Origin: Bradyrhizobium xenonodulans | GTDB lineage: Bacteria; Pseudomonadota; Alphaproteobacteria; Rhizobiales; Xanthobacteraceae | Length of the DNA: 64,000 nucleotides | NCBI RefSeq assembly: GCF_027594865.1 | Contig: NZ_CP089391.1 | Location: 1,704,501 to 1,768,500, forward strand | Reading direction: 5' to 3' | Part shown: piece by piece, positions 16,440 to 25,818 of the stretch | Numbering within the stretch: the stretch's first letter is position 1 | Layout of the letters: each line of letters starts with the position of its first letter | Position numbers and translations under genes: made by a program | Notes under the pieces: generated by a model | Seen by the model: the letters and a program-made list of their open reading frames with translations, nothing else | What the model was told of the DNA's origin: nothing | Databases searched by the model: none

Positions 16440-17288
16440 TCAGACCTCGATCCGCGTGAGGTCCTCGCCGAGCACGACAGGACCTGAATAGTCCCGGCGG
16501 ACGTCCGCGAGCAGCGCGTTCAGCATGGTATCATCGGTGCGGGGACGGTGATGGGTCAGCGCGAGCTTCTTGACGCCGGCCTTGGCCGCGACCTTGCCGA
16601 CGGTGTCGCCGCAGGCGATCGTGAACTTCGCAAGCCGCCGCAAGTGCTCGTTGTTGATTTCCGGCGTCGCGAGGAAGCAGCATTGGACCAGCAGGTCGGC
16701 CCCCTCGGCCAGCCGCTCGAGACCGGGGCAGGGGACCGTGTCGCCGGAAATCGCAATGACCTTGCCCTCGGCCTCGAAGCGGTAGCCGAGGCACATCCAG
16801 CGCGCGAGGAATGCCGGCGACATGTCGAGGCCGTCGCCATGCGAGACGAGCTCGGCGCTGATCTTCCAGCGGCCGGTGTCGAGAACGGGCCCGGGCACGA
16901 TGTCGGTGGCGACCACCGGTTTCCAGCCGCCGAAGGTCGGCTCGCCCTGATCGCGCCAGGCGATGTCCTTGTCGTAGACCTGCGTGACCAGCGTGTTGAC
17001 GAGCCGTTCGGTGTCGGGCGGCCCGTAGATGCGTAAGTCGTCCTTGCGCCCGGACATCCATGAATTCAGCATCACATCGTAGAGGTCGCCGATGTGGTCG
17101 AAATGATGATGGGTGAGAAAGACCGTGTTGATGGCGCCGAGTGGCACGCCGGCCTTGCTGAGCTGCACCATGACGCCGCGGCCTGCGTCGAACAGGATAT
17201 TCTCCTCGCCGAGCCTGATCAGCGTGGTCGTTGCCATGCGGCGCGGGTCCGGGCGCGGGCCGCCGGTGCCGAGCAGTATGACCTCCAT
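16440..17288 (-). CDS. MBL-fold metallo-hydrolase, RNase Z/arylsulfatase-like group
   Basis: 282 residues. The zinc-binding motif is FLTHHHFDHIGD at about residue 58, with a further ligand in the ISGDT segment and His in LALTHHRPRTDD near the C-terminus. The family hydrolyses phosphodiesters, sulfate esters or lactones; the substrate here is not evident. It lacks a signal peptide, so it is cytoplasmic. It starts ATGGAGGTC at 17288 without a strong ribosome binding site. It lies downstream of the acyltransferase gene on the same strand with a 93-bp gap. Confidence 0.88.
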   Translation of the reverse strand: MEVILLGTGGPRPDPRRMATTTLIRLGEENILFDAGRGVMVQLSKAGVPLGAINTVFLTHHHFDHIGDLYDVMLNSWMSGRKDDLRIYGPPDTERLVNTLVTQVYDKDIAWRDQGEPTFGGWKPVVATDIVPGPVLDTGRWKISAELVSHGDGLDMSPAFLARWMCLGYRFEAEGKVIAISGDTVPCPGLERLAEGADLLVQCCFLATPEINNEHLRRLAKFTIACGDTVGKVAAKAGVKKLALTHHRPRTDDTMLNALLADVRRDYSGPVVLGEDLTRIEV

Positions 17289-17381
17289 TGCCTACTCCAG
17301 CGTGCTGATTCCGGCACGTAGAGTAGATTCGAAGGCGGAAGCGGGGCAAGCCGTATCGGGCCGAGGGACGGAGCAGGGCGT

Positions 17382-18539
17382 TCAGTGCATGCCGGCCGCA
17401 GTGGCGGCGATGGCCGGCCGGATGGTTGAGCGGTCCGATCCCGCCGATGTCAGGCGATGCGCGAGGTCCTGCGCTTGCCGCTCGACCAGGTGCCAGGTCG
17501 CGCGCGCGACGAGATAGCTGAGCGCGGCGGTGACGACATAGGCGATCAGCAGCGAGACCAGTCCGTCCGCTAGTGGCCAGATCTGGCGCAGACCAAAGAT
17601 CACCGCGAAGTGCGACAGATACATCGAATAGGAGTTGCGGCCGAGCGCCTCGATCGGCTGCGCGCGGATCGCAAGCCGAATGCAGCCGGCCACGCCCGCG
17701 CCGAGCACGAGGTTGATCATCAGATAGTTGAATTCATGCGAGCCGGTCGCGCGGTCGGCGACGAAGGACAGCGCGATGAAGACGGCGAAGATCGCGGCGT
17801 CGGACTTGGCAAAGCCGTCGCGCAGCGAGAAGAACAGCGCGCATCCGACGAGGAAGACCGGCAGCTGGTTCAGGAAGCTGATGTGCAGCGCATTCCAGAC
17901 GAAGGCCTCGTGGCCGGGCCCGTAATAGGCGGAGAACGCCGCGAAAGCCCACGGCTTGAACAGGCAGGCATTGGCGAGATGCAGCACGATCGCGAGCGCG
18001 AGGTAGAGATGGCGGCGCGATCCGAACGCGGTGATCAGAAGTGGGAAGACAAGATAGAAGGTCACCTCCGCGGCGATCGACCAGTCGCCGGGCACGACGC
18101 TGTTGACGCTGTCGGGCCAGAAGCCGTGCAGGAACGTCGCCGTCAGGATCACCTGGAGCGGCCCGATGCCGTTGGGCGCGTTGTAGCTGGGACCGGTGCC
18201 GTTGATGACGAGATAGACCGGGATTGCGACCCAGAACAGCGGCGCGATGCGCAGGAAGCGGCGGGTGTAGAATTTGCGCGTCGGATTGGTCTCGGTGCGC
18301 TGTGTCCACATCAGGCACATCGTCATGGCGCTGACGAAGTAGAACACGTTGACGCCGGTCCAGCCGCACATGAAGGCGTAGTCGACGGCGTGGATAGTCG
18401 ATGGAAAGGATTGTGAGACGTGGATCGCCATCACGCCGACGATGGCGAGACCGCGCAGCAAGTCGAGCGTGTGCGAGCGGCCGAACGGCCTCGTACCCTG
18501 CTCGGATCCTCCGGCAGCCAGCCGGGCCTGCCCCTGCAT
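17382..18539 (-). CDS. Membrane acyltransferase, acyltransferase-3 (OafA/YrhL) family
   Basis: 385 residues with about ten hydrophobic segments. The N-terminal HTLDLLRGLAIVGVMAIHVS is the family signature containing the conserved Arg and His. Such enzymes O-acetylate or acylate surface polysaccharides or lipids at the inner membrane. Given the sugar-nucleotide genes nearby, modification of exopolysaccharide or O-antigen is a reasonable inference. The ATG at 18539 has CAGGAG nine bases upstream and is preferred over the in-frame ATG at 18575, which has none. Confidence 0.88.
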   Translation of the reverse strand: MQGQARLAAGGSEQGTRPFGRSHTLDLLRGLAIVGVMAIHVSQSFPSTIHAVDYAFMCGWTGVNVFYFVSAMTMCLMWTQRTETNPTRKFYTRRFLRIAPLFWVAIPVYLVINGTGPSYNAPNGIGPLQVILTATFLHGFWPDSVNSVVPGDWSIAAEVTFYLVFPLLITAFGSRRHLYLALAIVLHLANACLFKPWAFAAFSAYYGPGHEAFVWNALHISFLNQLPVFLVGCALFFSLRDGFAKSDAAIFAVFIALSFVADRATGSHEFNYLMINLVLGAGVAGCIRLAIRAQPIEALGRNSYSMYLSHFAVIFGLRQIWPLADGLVSLLIAYVVTAALSYLVARATWHLVERQAQDLAHRLTSAGSDRSTIRPAIAATAAGMH

Positions 18540-18915
18540 CACGCCTGCTCCTGATGTCGTAGCTGCGGGGACCATAGAGGCCCGGCCGGCCTTTCCGAAG
18601 CCGAACGCATTCTTTACGTTAACCAGTAGTTGAGTCCGGCGCCGAATGTGCGGGATCGGGCGGTGCTGAGGCGGCCCCCGGCGCTGGCGCGAGCCATGGC
18701 GGAATGATGATGCGCGCGATGAGAATTGTGGGCCAATTCATACTTAATACGTCAAGACCATGACCAATATTGTTTGGGAAGCACAACACGCCTAGTATTC
18801 CGGCAGGCGATTTCGGGGGCTCGAATAAGTCGTGAATGCTCGTTCACAGGACGGCGCGCTGTGCCACGACTTGAATTTTCAAGCCGGCGCGCAAGCACAC
18901 AGGATATCCAACAAC
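18540..18915. other. 376-bp divergent intergenic region
   Basis: Lies between the acyltransferase and the divergently read response regulator, so it should hold both promoters. No clear operator palindrome or RNA gene was seen. If the regulator starts at the GTG at 18832, the gap is about 290 bp. Confidence 0.4.
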
Positions 18916-19647
18916 GTGGCTGACTCCGCACGTCAGGAATTGCGTCCCGCCGGCCGCGAGCGGCTGATCGTCGTCGAGGACGATCCGGTGACGCGGACCA
19001 TGCTGGTCGGCTATTTCAGCGAGAACAATTTTGACGTGGTCGGCGCCGGCTCCTGCGCGGAATGCCGCCAGGCGCTGCGCGCGCGTACCGATCTCGCCTT
19101 CCTCGACGTCCAGTTGCCGGATGGCGACGGCTTCGAGCTCGCCAAGGAGATCCAGGCGACCAGCAATGTGGGCATCATCTTCGTGACCCGCCGCGATACC
19201 GACGTCGATCGCATCCTCGGCCTCGAGATCGCCGGCGACCATTACGTCACCAAGCCGATCAATTTGCGCGACCTGCTCGCGCGCGCGCGCAGCGTGCTGC
19301 GGCGCCGCTCGCTCGACCGCAAGGCGGCGCGCAACCACAATTCGATCGCGTTCGGCGACTGGATCATCGACCTGACGCGGCGCGAGCTGCTCGGCAGCGA
19401 CGGCAAGCCGGTGGCACTGACGCGCGCCGAGTTCGACCTGCTCGCGGCGCTGGTCGGCGCCGACGGCCGGCCGCTCAGCCGCGACTATCTGATCGAGGTC
19501 GTCAGCAACCGCCAGGCCGAGGTCGACATCCGCACCGTCGATGCGCTGGTGGCGCGGCTGCGCCGCAAGCTCGTCGGCAGCGGCACGCCCGTGATCGCGA
19601 CCGTCACCGGCGTCGGCTACAAGCTCGCGCTCAGCGAGCGGCTCTAA
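18916..19647 (+). CDS. OmpR-family two-component response regulator (orphan)
   Basis: 243 residues. The receiver domain (about 15-130) has acidic VVEDD at 19-23, phosphoacceptor Asp64 in LAFLDVQLPDGDGFE, and the conserved Lys in VTKPINLRDLLARA. The C-terminal winged-helix DNA-binding domain (about 150-240) ends IRTVDALVARLRRKL..TVTGVGYKL, typical of OmpR/PhoB. The GTG at 18916 gives a normal N-terminus; a GTG at 18832 would add 28 residues unlike the family. No histidine kinase is adjacent. LPDGDGF and the short linker resemble the TorR/ArcA subgroup, but the target is unknown. Confidence 0.9.
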   Translation: MADSARQELRPAGRERLIVVEDDPVTRTMLVGYFSENNFDVVGAGSCAECRQALRARTDLAFLDVQLPDGDGFELAKEIQATSNVGIIFVTRRDTDVDRILGLEIAGDHYVTKPINLRDLLARARSVLRRRSLDRKAARNHNSIAFGDWIIDLTRRELLGSDGKPVALTRAEFDLLAALVGADGRPLSRDYLIEVVSNRQAEVDIRTVDALVARLRRKLVGSGTPVIATVTGVGYKLALSERL

Positions 19648-19676
19648 AGCCTGATCCGGACCCGAAGGGCCGCGTT

Positions 19677-19768
19677 AGCGCAAAGCGCGAAGCGGTTTTC
19701 CGAAAGGATCATGCTCAAACAATGGCCTAAAGCGCGATGATGATTCATTCCAATCTCGTCGCGCTTTA
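19677..19768. repeat. Interspersed rhizobial-type repeat with 10-bp dyad
   Basis: Contains the dyad TAAAGCGCGA (19728-19737) / TCGCGCTTTA (19759-19768), preceded by a stretch CGCGAAGCGGTTTTCCGAAA that I recall as a frequent intergenic element of Bradyrhizobium-type genomes. It lies between two convergent genes and may also act as a terminator. Confidence 0.55.
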
Positions 19769-19793
19769 GTGGCGCACGCCGGCTGCATCGCCG

Positions 19794-20603
19794 TCAGCGC
19801 GATGCGACGCGTTTCCATCGCGCTTCGATGCGAGCTTTGATAGCGCCGATCTTGGCTTCGTGAGCGGCCCAATAAGCGCGGCTCGCCGCCGTTGTTCCCT
19901 GACGATAGCGGGCATAGACGGTTTTGGGCTGCAGCGGCGTTTTGGCGACACGCGCCGTTCTTGCCGGCACGGCTGCAGCGGCGGGCGTTGCCGCCAGGTC
20001 TGGCTCTGGCGCTGGAGGCGACGCCGCTTCGACGGCTGGCGGCGACGATCCCATGGCGAGCAGGCGATTGCGGGCTCGATTGCAATAGATCTGGGACCGC
20101 GGCGTCATGATGTCCTCGCCATGGCCTGCCCGATACTTCATCAATGCACGGCAGAGATCGCGCCCCGCCAAATGCCATGCACGGCTGAGATAGATGACGC
20201 CGTAGTGGATATTGGTCTCCGACACGGCGAGCTCTGCGTCGCTCCCCCGGAAGCCCAGCATCTTCGCGGTTTCGGGGCGCACCTGCATGAGGCCGACCTC
20301 GCCGGCGCTGCCGATGACAGCCGGGTTGTATCCGCTTTCAACGAAGACGACGGCTTCGGCGATGTCGGCAGGCAGATTGGTGCCCTTCGTTTCCTGCTCG
20401 ATGATGGCCCGGATCGCCGCGCGCGACGTCGGGGTCTCGCCGGCACCGGAGTCTCGGACGTTGCGGGCAATTGCCGCAGTCGTGCTGATATCCGGTGAAA
20501 CATCGTCGCTGGCGCGACCGCTGGTCGCAGCCAGTGAAAGCATGATGACGGCAGCGCGTCCCCACGCTGCGGAGGAATGTAGATGTGCCCGGCGCCTTGG
20601 CAT
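19794..20603 (-). CDS. Lytic transglycosylase (SLT domain), exported
   Basis: 269 residues. The N-terminus has a basic stretch followed by AAVIMLSLAATSGRASDD, a probable signal peptide. The SLT domain (about 60-185) contains the catalytic Glu in VVFVESGYNPAVIGSAGEVG followed by LMQVRPETAKMLGF, and NIHYGVIYLSR, the hallmarks of soluble lytic transglycosylases that cut peptidoglycan between MurNAc and GlcNAc. The C-terminus is Ala/Pro-rich then basic. It acts in the periplasm. No type III or IV secretion genes are nearby to suggest a specialised role. Confidence 0.9.
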   Translation of the reverse strand: MPRRRAHLHSSAAWGRAAVIMLSLAATSGRASDDVSPDISTTAAIARNVRDSGAGETPTSRAAIRAIIEQETKGTNLPADIAEAVVFVESGYNPAVIGSAGEVGLMQVRPETAKMLGFRGSDAELAVSETNIHYGVIYLSRAWHLAGRDLCRALMKYRAGHGEDIMTPRSQIYCNRARNRLLAMGSSPPAVEAASPPAPEPDLAATPAAAAVPARTARVAKTPLQPKTVYARYRQGTTAASRAYWAAHEAKIGAIKARIEARWKRVASR

Positions 20604-20749
20604 GAGGCAGGCAGTACACCTCCAGTGTTAATAAACTGAGGCATTCCGGTCGCTCCATGTCTTTGCGGCCCGAAGGTGAGCTCTGGCGTCAGTCCCGGAA
20701 CGGCCAACCAGCTGCGTGGTTATCTCTGCAATCACCAGGGAGAGCCGAC

Positions 20750-21265
20750 ATGCGTCCGTTGAAATTTGCCGTCATACTACTTGCGTCGTTGACGACTTCC
20801 GCCGGCGTCTATGCGCAAGGCGCGGGAGGTGGAGGAGGCGCTGGAGGCGCCGGTGCCGGGAGCAGTGGAGCCGCCGCAGGTGCTGGCGCTGCCTCGGGTA
20901 GCGCGGGCTCGTCGGCCGGAACCGGGGCCGGGCCGGCGGGAACGAGCGCGACCGGTCACACGGCGACCGGCACGAACGGGACCGGCACGAGCGGGACCAG
21001 CACGAACGCAACGCCACCTTCGGCGACCCCCAATCAGACGCAGAACTATTTCAATCCCAGTGGCGGTGCCTCCGGTCGCAACGCGACCAGCACGACGAAC
21101 AAGACCGGCACGACGAACAATCAGGCAGCGCCTAATTCCGCGGGGACGACCACCGGCCAGGCTCAACAGAACTCGGGAGCAGGTCACGCTGCGAATGGCC
21201 TTCCTGTCGGTTCGCCCGGGTCGGGGCTCGGCTCGCCTGAACAGCCAATCGGTTCCGGGCGGTAG
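20750..21265 (+). CDS. Secreted Gly/Ala/Thr/Ser-rich low-complexity protein
   Basis: 171 residues. MRPLKFAVILLASLTTSAGV then YAQ is a clear signal peptide. The mature protein is a run of Gly-Ala-rich followed by Thr-Gly-Asn-rich segments (for example GTNGTGTSGTSTNATPPSAT) and no recognised domain. The ATG at 20750 has GGGAGAG upstream, and the frame upstream of it is unlikely to be translated. It is probably a disordered envelope or surface protein. It is the first of two small plus-strand genes, with the SANT-like gene 62 bp downstream. Confidence 0.7.
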   Translation: MRPLKFAVILLASLTTSAGVYAQGAGGGGGAGGAGAGSSGAAAGAGAASGSAGSSAGTGAGPAGTSATGHTATGTNGTGTSGTSTNATPPSATPNQTQNYFNPSGGASGRNATSTTNKTGTTNNQAAPNSAGTTTGQAQQNSGAGHAANGLPVGSPGSGLGSPEQPIGSGR

Positions 21266-21327
21266 AAGACACCTCGGAGAAGCGTCCATCGGCCGGAGCA
21301 TCGTATCGCCCCGCGTGGAGCATACCG

Positions 21328-21507
21328 ATGCAGGGAAACAGATCGCGTTTATGGAGCGAGGAGGAGGATGAGCGCCTCCTCGCGCTGGATGAGAAAAACG
21401 AGCCCCCGAAGCGCATTTCGATTCTTCTGGGGCGAAGCGAACGCGCGGTCGCGTTGCGATTGAAGGAGTTGGACCGAAGGCGCCGGAGAGGCTCTGGTCG
21501 CCCATAG
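21328..21507 (+). CDS. Small SANT/Myb-like DNA-binding domain protein
   Basis: 59 residues: MQGNRSRLWSEEEDERLLAL, then KRISILLGRSERAVALRLKE and a basic tail RRRRRGSGRP. The pattern WSEEEDERLL..I..LLGRSERAVALRL is that of a Myb/SANT-like helix-turn-helix, as found in small rhizobial proteins. GGAG lies eight bases before the ATG. It is too short for most ORF cut-offs. It converges with the hydrolase gene, whose stop is only 7 bp beyond. DNA binding is inferred from the fold signature and the basic tail. Confidence 0.65.
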   Translation: MQGNRSRLWSEEEDERLLALDEKNEPPKRISILLGRSERAVALRLKELDRRRRRGSGRP

Positions 21508-21513
21508 CCGCGC

Positions 21514-22656
21514 CTATCGCGCGCGGGAGCTCTGGTCGGTCGAGGTTTGCCGCAGCGTCCCGGCCAGCCGGTCATCGACCGCATAGAGCGTGCAGGTCGG
21601 CGACCATTTCATGCAGGCGCTGAGCGAATCGCGTTGGGCGTCGTCGGCCGTGGTCCGCCCCGAACGCCAGCCGTAACCGCCGCTGGGCGACACCGCAAAC
21701 GCCTTGTGCGGCATCGTGCTGGCGAGATAGCGCGAGAATTCGGCGCGCGCGGTCGCGTTGAGCTGGCCCGGCGGCGGCAGCGGATCGGGCGGGCTCAGGA
21801 TGTCGTGGCCGAGCCCGCGCTCGCGCAGGAAGGCGTCGAGATACGGCGTCCATTGCGGGCGGCCGACCACCGAATAGAGATAGTGGCCGTCATCGCCGTA
21901 AGGCGGCGCTGCGATGAATTTCGCGTTGCCGCCATTGCCGCGAAACCCGTCGTAGAGACGTCGGGCGAGATCGGGGCCAAAGAACGAGTCATTGGTCGCG
22001 TAGACCCACAGCATCGGTACGCGCGAGGTCTTGCCGAATGTCGCAAAGGCCTGCGCCAGCCCATCCTCATTGCAGACGTCGTCGTCATCGCGCGAACCGC
22101 GGCCGCCGGCAAAGCTGATCGCGGCGACGAGACCGGACGGCGCCTGCGCCGTCAGCGCGACGGTGGCGAGCCCGCCGGCGGAATGGCCGGCCGCGATCAT
22201 GCCCGACGTCGTGACGTCGGCCCTGCGCCCCATCGCGTCGATCGCCGCGCGCAAATCCGCCACCGCGATCGCCGCGGCCGGCAAATAAGCGGCATTCGCG
22301 CAAGCCCCGACGCTGTCGACGCGCCCGCCGGGCGAGGTGCCGTAGCCGCGCCGCATCACGATCAGCGCAGCAAAGCCGCGCCGGGCATATTCCAGGGCGA
22401 TGCCGTAATATTTGTGCGCCGACATGGTCGCGCGATCGTCGAACTTGCGCGGCGAGCCGTGACTGAGCAGCGCGAGCGGATAGCGCTTCGTCCCCGCCGG
22501 GCGAACCAGGAATGCCTCCAGCCCCTCCGGCCCGGCCTCCGCCATCGGGATGCGCAGGTCTTCGGTGTAGAATTCGGCGGCCATCGCATGGGGTACGATG
22601 CCAACCGTCGCAAGCCAGGCAATCAAAAGAACCAAGAGCCTGTGAAACAGCGTCAT
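21514..22656 (-). CDS. Exported alpha/beta hydrolase (dienelactone-hydrolase-like)
   Basis: 380 residues. The N-terminus RLLVLLIAWLATVGIVPHAM then AAEF is a signal peptide. The nucleophile elbow is GHSAGG, preceded by LLSHGSPRKF (oxyanion region), and later DDGHY provides a candidate catalytic His. The last 60 residues (KAFAVSPSGGYGWRSG, two Cys) form a small extra domain with the Ser/Gly and Cys pattern seen in short exported proteins. Substrate unknown; esterase or peptidase of the dienelactone hydrolase/CocE type is likely. It is divergent from pgm with about 145 bp between. Confidence 0.8.
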   Translation of the reverse strand: MTLFHRLLVLLIAWLATVGIVPHAMAAEFYTEDLRIPMAEAGPEGLEAFLVRPAGTKRYPLALLSHGSPRKFDDRATMSAHKYYGIALEYARRGFAALIVMRRGYGTSPGGRVDSVGACANAAYLPAAAIAVADLRAAIDAMGRRADVTTSGMIAAGHSAGGLATVALTAQAPSGLVAAISFAGGRGSRDDDDVCNEDGLAQAFATFGKTSRVPMLWVYATNDSFFGPDLARRLYDGFRGNGGNAKFIAAPPYGDDGHYLYSVVGRPQWTPYLDAFLRERGLGHDILSPPDPLPPPGQLNATARAEFSRYLASTMPHKAFAVSPSGGYGWRSGRTTADDAQRDSLSACMKWSPTCTLYAVDDRLAGTLRQTSTDQSSRAR

Positions 22657-22801
22657 GCCCCGACTCGAAAAGCCCCGATTTGAAAGACCATAGCATGATC
22701 TCCGGAACGGCCAGCGGGTTGCGCGTGTTGTGCCCTTGGCGGGAGCCCGGCCGATGCTATGCTGCTCTGCAATCTCTGGACGACAGAACGAGGATATTTC
22801 A

Positions 22802-24448
22802 GTGGCTGATGTTCATCCCGCGGCGGGCAAGCAGGCTTCGCCGGACGCGCTCACCAACATTCCGCGGCTGGTCACGGCCTATTTCGCCGGCAAGCCCGAT
22901 GTCGGCGATCCCGCGCAGCGGGTGGCGTTCGGCACCTCGGGCCATCGCGGCACCTCGTTCAAGAACAGCTTCAACGAGGGCCATATCCTGGCGACCACGC
23001 AGGCCATTTGCGACTACCGGCAAGAAAAGGGCCTGACCGGTCCGCTCTTCATCGGCATCGACACCCATGCGCTGGCCGAGCCGGCGCTGGTCAGCGCGGT
23101 CGAGGTGTTCGCGGCCAACGGCGTCGACATCATGATCGACAAGGACGGCGGCTACACGCCGACGCCTGTCATCTCGCACGCGATCCTCACCTACAACAAG
23201 GGACGCACATCGGGTCTGGCCGACGGCGTCGTCGTCACGCCCTCGCACAATCCCCCCGAGGACGGCGGCTACAAATACAATCCGCCGCATGGCGGGCCCG
23301 CCGACACTGATGCGACCTCCGTCGTCGAGAAGCGCGCCAACGCCTATCTTGCCGAGGGCCTCAAGGGCGTGAAGCGCATCGACTACGCCAGGGCGCTGAA
23401 ATCATCGACCGTCCACGCTTACGACTACATCACGCCCTACGTCGCCGATCTCGGCAACGTCGTCGATCTCGACCTCGTCAAATCCGCCGGCATCAATATC
23501 GGCATCGATCCGCTCGGCGGCGCGGCCGTGCATTACTGGCATCCGATCATCGCGCGTTACGGCCTCAAGGCCACGGTCGTGAACGAGGCGATCGATCCGA
23601 CCTTCCGCTTCATGACGGTCGACTGGGACGGCAAGATCCGCATGGATTGCTCCTCGCCCTATGCAATGGCGAGCCTGATCGCGATGCGCGACCGTTTCGA
23701 CGTTGCGTTTGCCAACGACACCGACGCCGACCGCCACGGCATCGTCACGCGTACCGGCGGCCTGATGAATCCGAACCATTATCTGGCGACCGCGATCTCC
23801 TATCTGTTCGCGCACCGTCCGAACTGGGGCAAGGATGCCGCGATCGGCAAGACCGTGGTGTCGAGCTCGATCATCGACCGCGTCGCCAAGAAGCTCGGCC
23901 GCAGGCTGGTGGAGACGCCGGTCGGCTTCAAATGGTTCGTCGACGGCCTCGTGAGTGGCGGCTTTGGCTTCGGCGGCGAGGAGAGTGCAGGGGCCTCGTT
24001 CCTGCGCCGCGACGGCACGGTGTGGACCACCGACAAGGACGGCATCATCCTCGGCCTGCTCGCCGCCGAGATCATGGCCAGGACCGGCCGCGACCCGAGC
24101 CAGCTGTTCAATGACCTCACGGCCGAGTTCGGCGTGCCCCATTACGCGCGCATCGACGTCGCCGCCACCGGGCCGCAGAAGAACATCCTCAAATCCGTCA
24201 CGCCCGAGCAGCTCGGCCTGAAGGACCTCGCCGGTGATCCCGTTCGCTCAACCCTGAGCAAGGCGCCCGGCAACGGCCAGCCCTTTGGCGGCATCAAGGT
24301 CGAGACCGATCTCGGCTGGTTCGCCGCGCGGCCCTCGGGCACCGAGGACGTCTACAAGATCTACGCAGAAAGCTTCCGCAGCACAGAGCACCTGAAGCGG
24401 ATTCAGGAAGAGGCCCAGGCCGGGCTGGCGAAGGTGTTTGGGGCGTAA
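22802..24448 (+). CDS. pgm: Phosphoglucomutase (alpha-D-glucose phosphate-specific)
   Basis: Interconverts glucose-1-P and glucose-6-P and links central metabolism to UDP-glucose and glycogen. 548 residues, the size of E. coli Pgm. The phosphoserine is Ser148 in [32 protein letters not shown] is the metal-binding loop, [10 protein letters not shown] the sugar-binding loop, and [14 protein letters not shown] the phosphate-binding C-terminal motif. GTG at 22802 (GAGG upstream) gives the usual N-terminus. The upstream frame to 22730 has no family resemblance. Confidence 0.96.
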   Translation: MADVHPAAGKQASPDALTNIPRLVTAYFAGKPDVGDPAQRVAFGTSGHRGTSFKNSFNEGHILATTQAICDYRQEKGLTGPLFIGIDTHALAEPALVSAVEVFAANGVDIMIDKDGGYTPTPVISHAILTYNKGRTSGLADGVVVTPSHNPPEDGGYKYNPPHGGPADTDATSVVEKRANAYLAEGLKGVKRIDYARALKSSTVHAYDYITPYVADLGNVVDLDLVKSAGINIGIDPLGGAAVHYWHPIIARYGLKATVVNEAIDPTFRFMTVDWDGKIRMDCSSPYAMASLIAMRDRFDVAFANDTDADRHGIVTRTGGLMNPNHYLATAISYLFAHRPNWGKDAAIGKTVVSSSIIDRVAKKLGRRLVETPVGFKWFVDGLVSGGFGFGGEESAGASFLRRDGTVWTTDKDGIILGLLAAEIMARTGRDPSQLFNDLTAEFGVPHYARIDVAATGPQKNILKSVTPEQLGLKDLAGDPVRSTLSKAPGNGQPFGGIKVETDLGWFAARPSGTEDVYKIYAESFRSTEHLKRIQEEAQAGLAKVFGA

Positions 24449-24473
24449 CTCTCGCTCCGGCGGCAGTGCTCTC

Positions 24474-24610
24474 CCTCTCCCGCTTGCGGGGGACGGCAGG
24501 GGTGGGGGTCTCTCCGCGGTGGGACTGTTCGAGGCCTACTGAGAGAATCTCTGGGCGGAGAAAGCCCCCACCCGGCGCTATGCGCCGACCTCCCCCGCAA
24601 GCGGGAGAGG
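24474..24610. repeat. Long inverted-repeat element after pgm
   Basis: Perfect 19-bp arms CCTCTCCCGCTTGCGGGGG (24474-24492) and CCCCCGCAAGCGGGAGAGG (24592-24610). Inside them, TGGGGGTCTCTCCGC and GCGGAGAAAGCCCCCA pair with a few mismatches, so the whole can fold as one long hairpin. It is of the repeat type I recall as common in Bradyrhizobium intergenic DNA, and it may end pgm transcription. Confidence 0.7.
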
Positions 24611-24647
24611 TGACCGAGTTCGCGAAAGCGTCCGATTTCTGCGATGT

Positions 24648-24742
24648 CTGTATACAGCATGTTGGATAGAGGTATTATAATACACAACTTTCGCTCTTGA
24701 ACGATTCTATCTCTCAGCTATTGTATACATAACGCATACATA
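24648..24742. promoter_or_regulatory. Probable VanR (GntR) operators upstream of vanA
   Basis: The 8-bp palindrome TGTATACA occurs twice, at 24649-24656 (inside CTGTATACAG) and 24722-24729, centres 73 bp apart, about seven helical turns. A related half, GCATACAT, follows at 24734-24741. GTATAC-centred palindromes are typical of FadR-type GntR regulators. The second site ends 32 bp before the vanA start, well placed for repression. An AT-rich TATTATAATA lies at 24673-24682 and could be the -10 region. Confidence 0.6.
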
Positions 24743-24760
24743 AGCCTTGGGAGATCGCCG

Positions 24761-25813
24761 GTGACAAAACCCTTCCCGATGAATGCCTGGTACGCCGCCG
24801 CCTGGGACGCTGACGTCAAGCCCGCGCTGTTGCCGCGGACAATCTGCGGCAAGCATGTCGTGATGTACCGCAAGGCCGACGGCTCGGTGGCCGCGCTGGA
24901 GGATGCCTGCTGGCACCGGCTGGTGCCGCTGTCCAAGGGCCGGCTCGAAGGCGACACCGTCGTCTGCGGCTATCACGGCCTGAAATACAACGCGCAGGGG
25001 CGCTGCACCTTCATGCCCTCGCAGGAGACCATCAACCCGTCGGCCTGCATCCGCGCCTATCCCGTGGTCGAACGCCACCGCTACATCTGGCTCTGGATGG
25101 GCGATCCCGCGCTGGCCGATCCCGCGCTCGTCCCTGACATGCACTGGAATCACGATCCGGCCTGGGCGGGTGACGGCAAGACCATCCACGTCAATTGCGA
25201 CTACCGCCTCGTGCTCGACAACCTCATGGACCTCACCCACGAGACCTTCGTGCACGGCTCCTCCATCGGCAACGAGGCGGTCGCGGAAGCGCCGTTCGAC
25301 GTCACCCATGGCGAGAAGACGGTCACGGTGACGCGCTGGATGCGCGGCATCGAGCCGCCGCCGTTCTGGGCGAAACAGCTCGGCAAGCCCGGCCTCGTCG
25401 ACCGCTGGCAGATCATCCGCTTCGAGGCCCCGTGCACCATCGCGATCGACGTCGGCGTCGCGCCAACCGGCACCGGCGCGCCGGAAGGCGACCGCTCGCA
25501 GGGCGTCAACGGTTTCGTCCTCAACACGATCACGCCCGAGACCGAGAAGACCTGCCATTATTTCTGGGCCTTCGTGCGCAACTATCAGATCGGCGAGCAG
25601 CGCATCACCACGGAGATCCGCGACGGCGTCTCCGGCATCTTCCACGAGGACGAGCTGATCCTCGAAGCGCAGCAGCGCGCGATGGACGAGAACCCCGATC
25701 GCATCTTCTACAACCTCAACATCGACGCCGGCGCGATGTGGACGCGCAAGCTGATCGACAGGATGGTGGCGAAGGAAAACCCGCCGCCGCAGCATCTCCA
25801 GGCCGCGGAGTAG
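24761..25813 (+). CDS. vanA: Vanillate O-demethylase, Rieske oxygenase subunit
   Basis: Removes the methyl group of vanillate to give protocatechuate and formaldehyde, with electrons from VanB. 350 residues. The Rieske [2Fe-2S] ligands are CWHR and CGYHGL (about residues 47-69). The mononuclear iron site is DNLMDLTHETFVH. The GTG at 24761 has GGGAGA seven bases upstream. The regulator gene starts 5 bp after its stop. The protein lines up with VanA in motif and length, but related Rieske demethylases for other methoxyaromatics are hard to exclude. Confidence 0.85.
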   Translation: MTKPFPMNAWYAAAWDADVKPALLPRTICGKHVVMYRKADGSVAALEDACWHRLVPLSKGRLEGDTVVCGYHGLKYNAQGRCTFMPSQETINPSACIRAYPVVERHRYIWLWMGDPALADPALVPDMHWNHDPAWAGDGKTIHVNCDYRLVLDNLMDLTHETFVHGSSIGNEAVAEAPFDVTHGEKTVTVTRWMRGIEPPPFWAKQLGKPGLVDRWQIIRFEAPCTIAIDVGVAPTGTGAPEGDRSQGVNGFVLNTITPETEKTCHYFWAFVRNYQIGEQRITTEIRDGVSGIFHEDELILEAQQRAMDENPDRIFYNLNIDAGAMWTRKLIDRMVAKENPPPQHLQAAE

Positions 25814-25818
25814 GGCAA

